NCBI GenBank assembly: GCA_014529385.2
Contig: CM043964.1
Location: 596,997 to 660,996, forward strand
Length of the DNA stretch: 64,000 bases
Source of the DNA: Adiantum capillus-veneris
Taxonomy: Eukaryota; Streptophyta; Polypodiopsida; Polypodiales; Pteridaceae
Direction: 5' to 3'
Shown here piece by piece: positions 10,464 through 22,046 of the stretch (its first letter is position 1; each line of letters opens with the position of its first letter). Below the pieces are notes generated by a model. The model saw only the letters and a program-made list of their open reading frames with translations. It ran no database searches and was not told where the DNA came from. A program made the position numbers and the translations under genes.

Positions 10464-11773
10464 ATGGATGATGAGGAGTTTCTTTCTTCTTTGTCACCGC
10501 AGCAGAGACAGTGGTACGTGGAGCGTCATCGCTCTGGCGCATCATCGCGCGTTCCTACTCCATCCGCATCTCCCTCTATTTCGGAGCATTCGTCGCGCTC
10601 CGAAGCTTCGGCGTCAACGAGACGAGCTTCACACTCGTCTAGACACCGGCGCTCTAGTGGTGGCGGTGGCGGTTGTTGTGGGGATTCCTCCACCGATGCC
10701 TCCACACCGCCTCGTGTTCGACGAGGATCTTTACCCTCCCCTTCTTTGCCCGCCCCCACACCAGCCACAACATCGCCATCTACGCCAGGTTTTGCACGGC
10801 TGACTATTCCTAGCAGCTACACACCTCTACCTACTCCACCAGGGGCCACCCCACTCGACACTCCTCGCTTCGGGGCCCAGACGCAGGTGGAGACACCTGA
10901 CGTCCGTACCCCCATCGACACGCCGCTAGAGACCCCTGCCGGGACACCCAGGTTCACGCGTCACCGGCTAGAGGGCTTGCCTTACTCCGTCGACTTCAGT
11001 GGCGGCATCATCATGGATGATGACGGCAAGAAGGTGATCTCACGCATGGGTGGTCTTTGCTCCCAGCCATTTAGACACTACATACTAAACAAATGGAGTG
11101 AAGTACCAAGTGATTTAAAAAACAGAGTCATCAGCATACTTCATGATGAGTTTCCCATTCCAACACGGGATCAGCATTTCAATGAAGACCTGATGAAGAT
11201 TCGAATGCGCGAATACTGCAAACACAAGCGTTCCGAAGTGCAAAAAGCAATCAAGCATGGGTGGAACAGGCCAGATTGGCTGGCCAAAGGAGATTGGAAG
11301 AATGCGAAGAAAGCAGCGCGCGAGAATCCCGACAAGTGGAAGCAACAAAAGGATGCAGCCAGAGCGCGAGTAGAGGCAGGGAGCTCGCACCACTTGGGGA
11401 GCGGTGGATGGGCATCATTTGAGGCCGATTTTGTAAGTGTTTTTTCATTGCTCTTTATGTTTGATAGTTTAGGGTTTATGAGTTTTTTAATTCTAACATA
11501 ATGAATTCTTTGTATGTTTTGACAGTGGTCGATGACAGGACGTGATCCCACACCGTACGAGCGCGAGTACGCAGGCAGGAAGGGCTTAAACGCCCTGATG
11601 GACATTCTCAGTTCTCGCGGCGGCATGGTTAGTATTAGGGTTTACTCTTTGCTATTTTTTGTATTGTTTAATAAATGTCGTTATATGTTTATACTTACTG
11701 AAAGCTGTCTTATTGTCTTTTTTTGCAGAATCCGACAGATACGCCCCTTGGACGCGATGAGACGTCTGACTAG
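10464..11773 (+). CDS. TNPA-like DNA-binding protein of the CACTA element (intact, three exons)
   Basis: Exons 10464-11432, 11526-11627 and 11729-11773 join in phase 0 at GT-AG borders to 371 residues without a stop. The first ~170 residues are Ser/Pro/Thr-rich with a Gly run and many TP motifs. From ~175 on is a basic, Trp-containing domain (HGWNRPDWLAKGDWKN, a Lys/Arg-rich helix, GSGGWASFEADF) like the plant transposase family Ptta/En/Spm (Transposase_24 type). In En/Spm the second product binds subterminal repeats, and this element has dense ones at both ends. The ATG at 10464 was chosen because the upstream extension lacks an ATG and looks like leader. Open frame beside a broken transposase is notable. 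Confidence 0.8.
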
Positions 11774-12159
11774 ACGACGTCAGTTTAGCCGTAGCTAGAT
11801 AGCATTAGTTTAGGGTTTCTCATAGCTTATGTATCATGAGACGGATTTTATACGTCTTTTTGAACCTTGTATATTATTACATTTGTCACCGCAGTTCATT
11901 TTGCCAATCAATTCTTTATGCCTATGATGTTGTACAATTGTCATTATTACATTTGCCAATCAATTCATTTTGCCTATGATGTGTACAATTGTCAATTTTA
12001 CGCTTGTCAATTTTGCAAACAATGCGTCTTGTGGGTGACTATTTTGGGTCTATTATCTACCCTTGCACTTTTTTTTAAAAGTGAATCAAGTACAATATGG
12101 TTGATGGGTGGCAGGGCATTCAATTTCCTGTCACCAAAAAACAATTTCTCTCGGGCGTC
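11774..12159. other. CACTA 3' noncoding region
   Basis: AT-rich, with a short duplicated motif around ATTACATTTGCCAATCAATTC. No gene supported. Confidence 0.4.
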
Positions 12160-12400
12160 CCTATAACCGTCGCTATTTATGGCTCTGTAGCGTCGCTATG
12201 AGCGTCGCTATAGACTTCTGTGTAAACGTCGCTATAACCGTCGCTATGCACGTCGCTATATAGCGACGGTTATAGCGACGGTCATAGCGACGGTTATAGC
12301 AACGCTCTCGTAGCGACGCTATTAGCGACGTTTTAGCGACACCGGGGGTTATAAAAACCCAGTGTATTTCCATCGCTAACAGCGTCACAAGAGCACACAA
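12160..12400. repeat. CACTA right subterminal repeats
   Basis: More than ten direct and inverted copies of CGTCGCTA/TAGCGACG in about 170 bp, much denser than at the left end. Opposed copies around 12240-12300 could fold into long hairpins. This asymmetry is typical of CACTA ends. Confidence 0.85.
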
Positions 12401-12899
12401 CCTCTTGTAGTGTAGGCTCTCAACCTCTACTTGCTTGGAGAAGGAGAGGGAGCTCTTGCACTTTGCATAGTACACTATGAGAGTGTTTTTGAGTGTGTGT
12501 GGGTGAGTATACCCCCTAAGCACCCCCCTAGCTTGCTTGGGTCGACCCCCCCTTGTAGCTCATTCTTGAAGCTCATTGGACCCCTCCAGGCCTAGCCAAT
12601 CACAAGCAGGAGCCATTACAAGCAACATGGGTAGCCATGGGACAAGTGTCCCCCTTTCCCCTTTGAGAGAGAGGACTTGATAAATGCAAAAACAATCAGA
12701 TAATTTAAGTAATTTATCATTGGACCCCTTTGAAGCCTAGCCAATAGGCTTCAAGCAACACATGAAGGTAACATGGGTAGGGACCTGACATGTGTCCTTG
12801 CTGCCTCTTCAAGCTGGGGCTTCCCTTGTGAGTGTGAGTGTGTGTTCTCTCTCTAATACCTAGGAAAAGGGCTCGCCCCCCCTCTTGTAGGGATGCTTT

Positions 12900-13140
12900 T
12901 GACTTTAGGAGCTCAAGCACCTTAGTCATCAAGCATGACAAAGCACTTGGAGTAGGGGGTATTCCCACAAGCATCTCAGGCAAGCATGTCAAGGCACCTC
13001 AAGCACCTTAATCAAGCGGCAAGTCAAGCACCTAAAGCATGGAGTAAGTCAAGCACCTCAAGCACCTTAATCAAGCACCTCAAGCAGGACAAACACCTCA
13101 AGCACGACAAGCACCTCAAGCAGGACAAACACCTCGAGCT
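12900..13140. repeat. Degenerate minisatellite in the LTR
   Basis: Many short units built on CAAGCACCTCAAG with variants containing GACAA, AGGACAAACACC or TTAAT. It makes open frames on both strands rich in repeated residues; these are not genes. Confidence 0.8.
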
Positions 13141-13311
13141 TGGGCCGGGTTCCCACCTCAAGCTCAGCCCTAGCTTACCTAAGGTCAAAGGACTTTTACA
13201 CACATTATTGGAGGTCTTCAATGAAGCTAACCCTAAGGTCTTATGCTCCATTGGTTAGCCTTGCTCTTGATAGACCATCTCCCATTTGGGCCCCCTTTAC
13301 TATTGGCCCCG

Positions 13312-13351
13312 TGTTGAGATAGATCTATAAGCACATATCTATATCTTAACA
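13312..13351. repeat. Head-to-head LTR junction palindrome
   Basis: TGTTGAGATAGAT (13312-13324) faces the imperfect inverted arm ending ATATCTTAACA (13351). Both arms begin TGTT-A/G-AGATA, like an LTR 5' terminus. A minus-strand LTR lies to the left and a plus-strand LTR of the same family to the right. Confidence 0.6.
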
Positions 13352-13826
13352 CTTGTTCCCATTTATTCTCCCACATTAAGTGATCAATTTAATATGAGAA
13401 AATCATTTGGGTTGGTTAGATATTAGATTTTATGACACATGGCAAACTCCTAGCCCAGTTGCCCCCAATCTCCCCTCACATCCTATTGGATGGCCATAGA
13501 GGTGGACCAATGAGAATTAGGCTAGAGTAAAATTAGTCTAATCAATTTAAAAATTCTTGATAAAAGAACCAATAGAAATTAAGCTCCCTAGAAGACTATT
13601 TGACAATCTACCAAGGGGTCCAATGAGCATCCCTAGCAGTTCAATGGCTTGCTTGATTCCTATTGGCCAGAAGACTAAAAGGTCCAATGAGACTTTAAAT
13701 AAATTATTTAATTACCTTAAGCTCTAACAAAAGGGGAAAGGGGTACACATGCCAGAAGTCTATCAATTATGCTTCTAATTTGTGATCGACTTAGCTTTGC
13801 AGGAGCCAATGGGAATCCAGCAAGAG
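13312..13826 (+). mobile_element. Second LTR of the same family (plus orientation), 5' segment
   Basis: Blocks such as GGTCCAATGA followed by AAAGGGGAAAGGGG match the minus-strand LTR read in reverse. The segment is interrupted at 13826 by a non-autonomous element, with AAGAG (13822-13826) as target duplication, and resumes at 19541. No PBS follows its 3' end, so it behaves as a solo LTR. Confidence 0.65.
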
Positions 13827-13998
13827 TGTAAGAAACTAGGCAACTAGGCTCCTTTGGATCCTCCTCCCAACCTCCCTTTATAGGTGGGCTCCTAGCCCCT
13901 TGCCCTAGACGGATCCTCTGTCCACACTTCCTAGCCCGGCCCTTGGCCATAGTCCTTGCCTAGCCTGGTTCTTAGGGTACAGGACCCGTGTCCTGACA
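13827..13998 (-). repeat. 3' LTR of the non-autonomous element
   Basis: 172 bp, differing from the right copy at only about ten positions by eye. It includes a TTTATAGG motif and CCTAGCC repeats. Confidence 0.92.
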
Positions 13999-14001
13999 TT
14001 A

Positions 14002-14040
14002 CTTCCCCCTTAAGGAAGAGTTTTCGTCCTCGAAAACACA
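14002..14040 (-). other. Polypurine tract and polyprotein-tail remnant
   Basis: The minus strand reads AAGGGGGAAGT directly before the LTR, a standard polypurine tract. Upstream of it the strand encodes FEDENSSLRGK, a C-terminal end common in Ty3 chromovirus polyproteins. This is the only coding relic found in the interior. Confidence 0.7.
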
Positions 14041-17000
14041 AGTATTAACATCTTCTTAAGAATACTGGTGTTCTCTTTATTGACGTCCCATAAGTGATCC
14101 AGTTGTCTGTATGACCGATAATTGGTGGAGTGAGGAGGTTCAATGAAACCAAGATGAATATCCTAATTTTCAACATTGTTGTCCGTTTGCAACCACTTGG
14201 GTCTAAATGGTAACTCCATTTATAACTCACTTGAGTGTTGTAAAGGAGTAACCACAACTAAGAGTCACTTGGGTTTAAATGGTAACTCCATTTATAACTC
14301 ACTTGAGTATTGTAAAGGAGGAACCACAACTAAGAGTTGTCCAAAGGCATAACCAGTTTTCAGATCTTCTGAAGGTACTGGAATAATGCAAGGAAACCTT
14401 GGCGTAACTTTCCATGCAATTGTGAGCCAGATTTCCTACTCGCCTAAGTATCTTGGACAGTCTGTTACATGTTCATCCCTAATGAAGATTACTTGCCAAC
14501 ATGCTTTGTCAGTACACCTGGTAAGTCCTTGACGTATGAAAGTATTGACACAATCTCCAACCCCACCACAAGAGGTGTTCAAAGTCGAAAATCGTACTTA
14601 AGAAAATTCTAGAATAGGGAGAAAATCGTCTATTTAGAAATGCGTTGTGTTAATGTATGCTCTTAGCAGATTTTTTAGCACAAGATTACTGTTTGTAATC
14701 TACCTATCCCCTTGGATAAGTGACAGTACTGAGGTGTGTTTTCCTCACGATTTACAGACAGTCGTCCTAGATGACTGGTAAACGGAGAATCGTAGTAGTG
14801 TACAACCATCGTGGTTAACTTGAGAATATCTACAAACGCCCAAACTAAGCCATGACCTCTATTGGTGATTAGTAGACCAAAAAGTTATCTCGTACAGATA
14901 GTGCACATAGAGTGCAAAATGCTTCATAAGCAGCAATCTTAGGAATATGCATGCCGTTCCAAAGCAGCATTTGCTAAACACTAGGGCCCATAACACCTAG
15001 TGTGCATGCATTTAGCAAAAACTAACCCGAACCTGTATATCCATAATGATCTTTGCCAATACTTATGGCAATTGTGATGCGCCTAGCATGCATTAAAAGG
15101 AATGTAAATAGTTCTGAAAAGAAACTAAATACTTTTAGTTGCAATCTTTTGCAAGCCTTAAACTTTTTCATTAACAACTTATAGCCTTGCTATATGTATA
15201 AACAACCATGATCTGTAATGTTGTTTAGCAATACCTGTACCTTAACAAGTCATTCTAAGTATCCGACAATTTCTGGCCACGAAATTGCTCCTGATACGTC
15301 GTGCTAAAAATGGTCTAGAAAACAGATGTGACCAGCACCTAGGGACTTTGTCGTGACACATAATTGAAATAATGGCGCCAGTGTCAGTCCATAGACTCAT
15401 ATTCTCCACATGTGGAATATGTCTCATGTAAGGATGTGTAAAAAAGAACATCCTTCAAGTACAAGATGTACTTGGGTGTGGAGGAACTGCAAAACACTCC
15501 GCGACAAGAGAGAGAGAGAGGGACCCTCATTATCTTGCTCCACACTGGCTAAACCGAACTCTTGGAGTTCCTAGACCATGTTGTATCCCATGTGACAACA
15601 TGTGCCAAATTGAACCCTACAAGTAGGTTCGTAACAGCATAAGGCAAAAAAATAGATTGGACACTTGGCCCAAAATACTTTGTGCCGACATGCCCTTGGC
15701 ATGGCTCTGTCACATTCAAGCGTACTTATACGTCTTGAAAAACCAAGCAAAGCATACTAAAAATGGAATAACACCAAATCAATAGATGCGTACCTGGAGA
15801 TTTGAACGTAATGTTCACTTACCCGTATTCAAATGGAGAGGAGCACGTCTCCTACCTGAAAAAACAAACAGCATTGCAGTGGGAACCATGGGTGTTGCCC
15901 TCGCAATCCAACCCCTTTGGTTAAAATCTACATAGTCAAACCCTTTGGTAAGACCCTTTGTAGAAACTGCTCAACTAGCAGGTAACAGTAACCAACATAG
16001 TTAACCGTGTACATAATGATTGAAATCAACTTGAAAAGTTGAATTTGTCTGCTACCGCGTGGTAGATTGCAGAATTTGTTTCTTGAAAGTCTAACTGGGA
16101 GAGATCAAACTGTGATCCTTAATGCCTATGGGGTGATGTAACAATCACCCGCCGGGTCTTACCCCAAAAAGTATATCCATAGACACGCCATAGTGCTATA
16201 TTGAGAGCAAGAAATCCACATAAGTCATATGTCTAGCTCGTATTAACAGCCATGCTGTCTTAACTGTGTGCTGTCTATAGACTCCATGGTATAGATCAGT
16301 TGATGTAAGTGCAAGAGTATCAAAAACTCAACTTGAGCATCACACTAGAAACCTATAGTGCAAAAATGACACCCTATATATCCGTAATGACAAGACTCTT
16401 GCTTGGTCATTAACGTCGATGTGTACTTCCTTGGGTATATCTAGACAACAATCACCCAAAGAATGCCAATAGTTGGGTCTTACCCTTGTCTTGACATCGG
16501 CTCTTAGCCTGTTTGGCTCATAGCCCTTAGGCAAAATAGTGTTCAATCAACGAACCGATGAAGAGTAATTTGAGGAGCATCTTAGCTACGTGCTAGCTGT
16601 GAGTTAGAGCACCTTGGCTCAAGCTGAATCATGAGCAAAACATGTATCAAAATCTTCTTAGAAGATTAGAGATAGAGAACGAAAAGAAGAACATGCTGGG
16701 CTGAGGAACTTGCCTGAAGGTTTTAGAGTGTGTGTGCCCAAGCTATGTCCTCTTAAACATCTTATGCCTAACTTGCAACTTATCGTATAAGCTTTCCACA
16801 ATCTGTTGATATGACGCTCTCATCGAGAGAGGCAACAGAAAACACAAGTTAAATCTTGACCGTCTACCGTGTAGGGTCGTGACTGTATGAAGATGACTCG
16901 AAAGGGGCACCTTGCCGGTGAATCGAGATGAAATTGTAGATTCGTTTTAGTATTAGTGAGTGTTGATGGCAACCAACAATCCATCCGTACTTTGCCCTTG

Positions 17001-19354
17001 ATAGAGTTGGGAGTGTGTTAGCGGAAGCGTAATCCATGAAGCGGTGGAATTTATGCCACCTGGTTAGCATGCCGTGCATAAAGAATGGTAAGCCCTCGCG
17101 TAGACTGATGGCCTCAACCGTGAGAACCAAAACTGTAAGGATCTTGCACAATTGAAACTGGTAGGGATTCTGTGAGCTGAGATCCCTTATTTTGCCAGTT
17201 CCGTGAAGCCGTGCTTCCTATAAAATTGCCAAAGCACTTTGCTTTTCACAATGACAGTAATTGCCAAGTAAAGTGTAAACAGGAAGAAACAGGAAAAACT
17301 TCAACTTGGCTAACTTGGTCGTTGTTGCTGCAACCAGTTGCCATGATAGTTGGGAGAAAAACTCATTCCAAAACGTCCCATAGCCATATCTGCACAAACG
17401 CCCTCGTATGTTGTATACACTCGGCTGGTACATAAGGGCATAACTTGAAAAATTGAATTCACCTGCAAACACCTTGCCTTTTCTTTCCATATTATGTATG
17501 CTCATAGCATATGCCAAACGTGGGAAGTCACAATGCAAGATCCCTAAATTGAAGCCTTTGAGCCATAAGAATTATCGATTGTGCCGATCCCTGTAAGTAT
17601 CAGTTTCTTTTGCATGGCTTGAATATTGTGTAGTCAAGCCCTGCTTGATGTTGATCTCTCAACCAAACAATGGATCTTTGCAAACAAAGCAGTGGGAAAA
17701 AAATTGACTGCATACGGAACTTGTCACAAGATGTGCTCATGCCTTGGCGATAAAAAGAATTAGTCGGCCATGACAACATTTGTACCATACCCATTTCAGG
17801 CACTGCATGTACTTTCCTGAATGCAATTGAATAACAGTACCAATTGGTAGCAACCTGCGGTGCATCATGCTGCACGGCTACCTTGATTGGACAAGAATAA
17901 TTCTTGAAGCAAGAAGCAACTTGTGCAAATATCTAGAATATCCCCTGCAATTGAGATCATACATAAAACGAGAAAATCTTTAAAACATGAAACCTCAAAC
18001 CTGGGGATTAGTTTGAATCCTTGTGCTCTTGTTGAATCTTGGTCCAGTCTAACCACTAGCACATCCCTTGCATGTGATTGACAGCTTCGGAATACACGTT
18101 GATTCCATGGTCATGATGTTCTGACATCATGCCGATGGATTCGCAAAGTGGCATTAGCCGTCGACTTCATGATGTATGTACTCCAGGCTATACGCAGTTA
18201 CATTCAATGATGTATTTGCTTGGCCTCTGTCTTTGAAATGATATAGATTCGCCCTCCGTGCTATCCACGTCCTTGCAAAACTGCAACATAGCTTATAGGC
18301 CAACCCCCTTGATTCTAAACACAATCTTGTAGCCGTAGTATGTAATCGTCTCCTTGAAAACGTCGTAGAAAACTTGATCTTCTCGATGAAACAAGTACTA
18401 ATAGATACTTAGCCGTCGTAAGTTAACCTTGATCCACTTCGACAATTTCTACAATTTTGGAGAATCTGCAGAAAATTGACGGCCGGTCGAAGAATTTCCT
18501 GATCCCTTGTCGATGAGGTTACATCACACCTTGGCTGACCACCGAGGGAAAAACTGCGTACTCTGTGCACGGGGTGTGTGCCGGGGTGGGCATTCACCCT
18601 TCTTGGTCTTCGTAAGCACGCCGATGTTGAATCCAACCAAGAGCAACTTGAAAATAATGAGCAAATCGACAGTCCATGATTCACTCGAAAGCACGGAGCA
18701 AAGTCGAGTTGCCAATAATGTGGTTTGCGTCGTATGCAATACACCAGTTACTTTTGAAAACTTCTCGATGAAGTTTTCAGCCGACGAGAATCTGAAATGT
18801 ATGAATCAAGCTGCAGGCTCGTCCGATGCGGTTTGCATCGTATGCAATCACCAAAACGACGAAAAATTAGCCAATTAGTGGCTTGTTGAAACTTCCAAAA
18901 AATTTGTGCAGCAAGTTCGAACTTCTGGATTTGCACTAATCAACATAAATTATGATCGACGGGATCCCCCAATCGAAAAGGAGACCTGTAGATGCAAGGA
19001 AATTCAATTTCGCAGGGCACAGCCCTTGTTGAAGACCCACGAGGGTTGGCCGGGTGTGAATGGCCAACCCCTAAGGGTAAAAAAAACTTGACGAGCTCTA
19101 CTCTGCAGATCGCAGCCGGCTGCGCCATAGCCAAAGGGCAAACAACTCCCGACACGGCCAGAATTTGAGAGCCTTGAAGTGACGGAAATTGCTCCACTTG
19201 CCCTTGCGCTCCAACTGAGCTTGGTCTCGAGGGATTTGAAGCAGGTCGAAAAATGCCTTCGTCCCCGACTAGGAGCTCCTGCACGCACTCGGCCTCGGCT
19301 TCTTCTTTCTCCTCCAATTTTAGGTTGCATGCACATGCACAGCCAAAAACGGCT
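14041..19354. other. Noncoding interior of the non-autonomous element
   Basis: Over 5 kb with no convincing gene on either strand. Longest frames are 125 codons (minus, 18940-19317, just inside the PBS, Glu-rich start, no family recognised) and 123 codons (plus, 18507-18878, with two CVVCN/CIVCN motifs in a local imperfect repeat). Neither shows retrotransposon domains. The 18940-19317 frame sits where gag would begin, but I do not call it a gene. Confidence 0.6.
14193..14336. repeat. Tandem duplication of a 72-bp unit
   Basis: Two adjacent units beginning CACTTGGGT and ending ACCACAACTAAGAGT differ at a few bases. Confidence 0.9.
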
Positions 19355-19367
19355 GGCTCTGATACCA
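19355..19367 (-). other. Primer binding site of the non-autonomous element
   Basis: The minus strand reads TGGTATCAGAGCC, complementary to initiator tRNA-Met, one or two bases after the LTR. It sets the orientation. Confidence 0.9.
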
Positions 19368-19368
19368 G

Positions 19369-19540
19369 TGTAAGAAACTAGGCAACTAGGCTCCTCTGGA
19401 TCCTCCTCCCAACCTCCCTTTATAGGTGGGCTCCTAGCCCCTTTCCCTAGACGAATCCCCTGTCCACACTGCCTAGCCCGGCCCTTGGCCGTAGTCCTTG
19501 CCTAGCCTGGTTCTTAGGGTATAGGACCCGTGTCCTGACA
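19369..19540 (-). repeat. 5' LTR of the non-autonomous element
   Basis: 172 bp with TG/CA termini, pairing with 13827-13998. The flanking AAGAG at 19541-19545 is the target duplication. Confidence 0.92.
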
Positions 19541-20263
19541 AAGAGCAAAAAGCAAGAGGGATCGACCAAGTAGAGAGAGAGTTAGCATTTTTAGTCTCAC
19601 TCACTTTGCTACACACACACACACAACTTATGTGTTGATCAATAACTCCATCTCCTTCTCCAAGCATTGAGAAGTAGAGGCCTACACCAACAACTCTTGG
19701 CTATGGAATGCAAATCCAACCAAGAGCCAAAGCTTCAATCTATGGCATGCTCATCTCCTCTACCATTCTAATTACTAAGCTAAGATATGTTGTTAGAGTA
19801 ATTATGTGAGGGGAATACTTCTTTTTTGTAAGATACATATTCTTCCTCTCAATCTTTCCTATTCCCTGCTAGCTCTCACCATTTTTGATGGTGTGTGAGG
19901 TCTTGGGACTGAGGCTAGGGACACTAGGTGTTGTTTTCAAGCATAATTTTGTGCATGAAGCTTCCATTTTCATTGCACCAACGATTTGTGTCAACAAACA
20001 CAAAGATTGTATTGTACAAAAGTCTCCTTTGATGGAAGAATCTATAATACAAAGCTTTTTTGGAGGGAGGACCTCCGGCTCCATGTAAACCTGGTCCTCA
20101 ACTGTTGTCAATTGTTCTACTTCTCTCTCTTTTCAAGTATTGTCTATGCTAAGCTAGCTAGGTGTAAATTGCTATGTTGCTTTCTCAAATTAAGTACTCT
20201 CTCTATGTTCATTAGGAATTTGTTCTTAATGAAATGATCACTATGTTATCAATTTCCACTACA
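19541..20263 (+). mobile_element. Second LTR of the chromovirus family, 3' segment
   Basis: Blocks CACCAACA, CTCTTGGCTATGG, CTTGGGACTGAGGCT, GTCCTCAACTGTTGTCA and AAGTATTGTC correspond in order to the minus-strand LTR at 3910-4522. It ends ...TTTCCACTACA at 20263 with no PBS after it. Divergence from the other LTR is high, with many indels, so the two are not a recent pair. Confidence 0.75.
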
Positions 20264-20550
20264 CACAAGTTACTAGTGCATTAAATGATACAATTGTACA
20301 TTAGTGGGACATGTTGCTCATTCGCGATAATGAAACTCATATGGTTAATTTTAAGGAGAATTTTGAACTTCTCTTTTGAGATGTGAGATTTGAGTCTATT
20401 ACATCCTTATTTGCGCTACATTGTTGGAGGTTTGATATTGAGTTTGTATAACAAAACATGTTTAACGCTTGGTCTCCATGAATATGGATATCCGTAGTTT
20501 GATGAAAGAATGAAGGGGGGCATGTCTTATCTATTTATGCATTATGAGGC

Positions 20551-20955
20551 TTGATAGGGATTTTTTTTGTCAGAACAAATTTATGCATACCTGCAGTCAA
20601 AAGCATTGGCAAGCACTTCAAAGGATCTTTTGCTACCACAATGGAAATAGGTACATTGGGTTATCTTCTCAATGCAAGACAATTTTACCAGCTTTATTTG
20701 ATTTAGGATTAGTGTGTTGCCTATGCAAGTGTCCCCTATGTCTTACCCATATATGCATTATGAGGATTGATAGGGATTTTTTTAATCCGAGCAAACTTAT
20801 GCATAGCCTAGGTCAAAAGCATTGGCAAGCACTTCAAAGGATCTTTTGCTACCCCAATGGAACTATGTACATTGGGTTATCTCTCAATGCAAGATAATGT
20901 TACCATATTTACATGTTTTATTTGATTTGGGATTAGTGTGTTGCAAGTGTCCCCT
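20551..20955. repeat. Tandem duplication of ~200 bp
   Basis: Both copies contain GATAGGGATTTTTTT, AAAGCATTGGCAAGCACTTC and GATTAGTGTGTTGC in the same order (20551-20745 and 20763-20955) with small indels. Confidence 0.9.
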
Positions 20956-20982
20956 ACTGGCTTTTGTTGCATGCTTATTAGC

Positions 20983-20984
<2 letters not shown>

Positions 20985-21029
<45 letters not shown>
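20985..21029. repeat. (CT)n microsatellite
   Basis: About 45 bp of pure CT. Confidence 0.95.
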
Positions 21030-21031
<2 letters not shown>

Positions 21032-22046
21032 TCTCCTCGTGCGCTTCAACCTCTCAAGTTTTTATAATTTGGGAGTTGCAATGTTCTCTTGATGAACATG
21101 GTAGAGTCTATTCTGAATGCCACATGATGTTGTGTGTGTGTGTGTGTGTCTTTCAAAGAAGCTCAAAATTTTTAAGTTATTGCTTTTTATTCAAGATAAC
21201 ATCCTACGAGGATACATGGCATTGGTTATGCTTCTCTAAGGAAATACATATCTATTCATTAAAAGGAGAGGGATTCCGACATGTTTCGTTCTGCTTTCAT
21301 CATGACCCGATTTCGATCCATCCATGACCTCTCTTTTGCACTTTTGTGTGTCAAATCATTTATTTATATCTATCGATTAAAAGAAAAGGGATTCCAACCC
21401 CACACACACACACACATGCACACACATATATTACCGTCAATGGAGTATGATACAGCATTGTAAGGCTAAGAAAAAACAAAGTATAAGGCAGTAATGAATA
21501 TCATAATTTACTAAAAAGAAGCTACTTTGGACATTAATGAAAAAGATCCCCCAACTCCAATACGACATTACAACATCTATGGACAAAAAAACCTATGTAC
21601 ATTCAGCTCAATTTTCGCAACATCAAATAAAGAACAAAATTAGGTGAATGCCTGTTTCTATTACGTAAACGAATATAGAATACCATGAACTCCCCACAAA
21701 TTGTGTTTGGCCCATTAGCATCCCACATAAATCAATAGTTTATGAAAAACTTACATGCGGGTAACTGTTTTTAAAAAAAATTACAATGTGCTTAAAGATA
21801 TTGTGAACCATGGTGTCAGATTTCAAATTATCTTAACCACACATTTCAAATTATCTATACCATATTATGCACCCAAGTCGATACCCTTGTATTGCGAAAT
21901 GGAGAGAAATGCAAGGCATAATTAGGATAAAAGATGAAATGTGTGGTTAAGATAATAATGAATGGTAAATACTTTATTCTATGCTTACTTTACAGCTCAT
22001 TTACATTGATTTCTAAGTAAAAACTTCACGCACGCAAATCATCTCT

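Larger units (their letters stand above)
4523..12412 (+). mobile_element. CACTA (En/Spm-type) DNA transposon, 7.9 kb
   Basis: Perfect 12-bp terminal inverted repeats CACTACAAGAGG (4523-4534) and its reverse complement (12401-12412) are flanked by the 3-bp target duplication TAG (4520-4522, 12413-12415). Subterminal regions are packed with TAGCGACG-type repeats. Inside are two plus-strand genes in the usual order: a TNP2-type transposase (6463-10191) and a TNPA-like gene (10464-11773). Removing the element rejoins the LTR blocks on either side. The transposase carries three stops, so the copy is non-autonomous now, though its ends and TNPA-like gene look preserved and it might be mobilised in trans. 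Confidence 0.95.
12413..13351 (-). mobile_element. 5' LTR of the Ty3 chromovirus, 5' segment
   Basis: Continuation of the LTR interrupted at 4522. Read on the minus strand it passes CTCCTTCTCCAAGCAAGTAG and GGTCCAATGA blocks that also occur in order in the oppositely oriented LTR (13312-20263). The outer end is probably TGTTAAGATATAGAT at 13351, giving an LTR of ~1.55 kb without the CACTA insertion. The outer end lies in a palindrome shared with the neighbouring LTR, so it is uncertain by ~40 bp. Confidence 0.7.
13827..19540 (-). mobile_element. Non-autonomous LTR retrotransposon with 172-bp LTRs
   Basis: Two near-identical 172-bp LTRs (13827-13998, 19369-19540), both TGTAAG...CTGACA on this strand, are flanked by 5-bp duplications AAGAG (13822-13826, 19541-19545). 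A PBS lies inside the right LTR and a polypurine tract inside the left one, so the element reads on the minus strand. The ~5.4-kb interior has no gag, protease, RT or integrase homology I can see. Just before the polypurine tract a short remnant resembles a Ty3 polyprotein tail, suggesting descent from an autonomous chromovirus. The LTRs are TRIM-sized but the interior is LARD-sized. Confidence 0.92.
20264..22046. other. Low-copy-looking noncoding region
   Basis: No gene supported. It contains a ~200-bp tandem duplication, a (CT)n tract, a (TG)n tract at 21129-21147 and CA repeats near 21403. The rest is AT-rich. Frames across the CT tract are repeat artefacts. Confidence 0.5.

Noticed and set aside
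12986-13258. Lys/His/Leu-rich open frames on both strands
   Set aside because: Produced by the CAAGCACCTC minisatellite in the LTR.
18507-18878. Plus-strand frame with two Cys-x-x-Cys motifs suggesting a zinc protein
   Set aside because: The motifs come from an imperfect local repeat, strand is opposite to the element, and no family fits.
18940-19317. 125-codon minus-strand frame just after the PBS, possible gag
   Set aside because: Right place and strand, but no gag features; kept only as a note on the interior.
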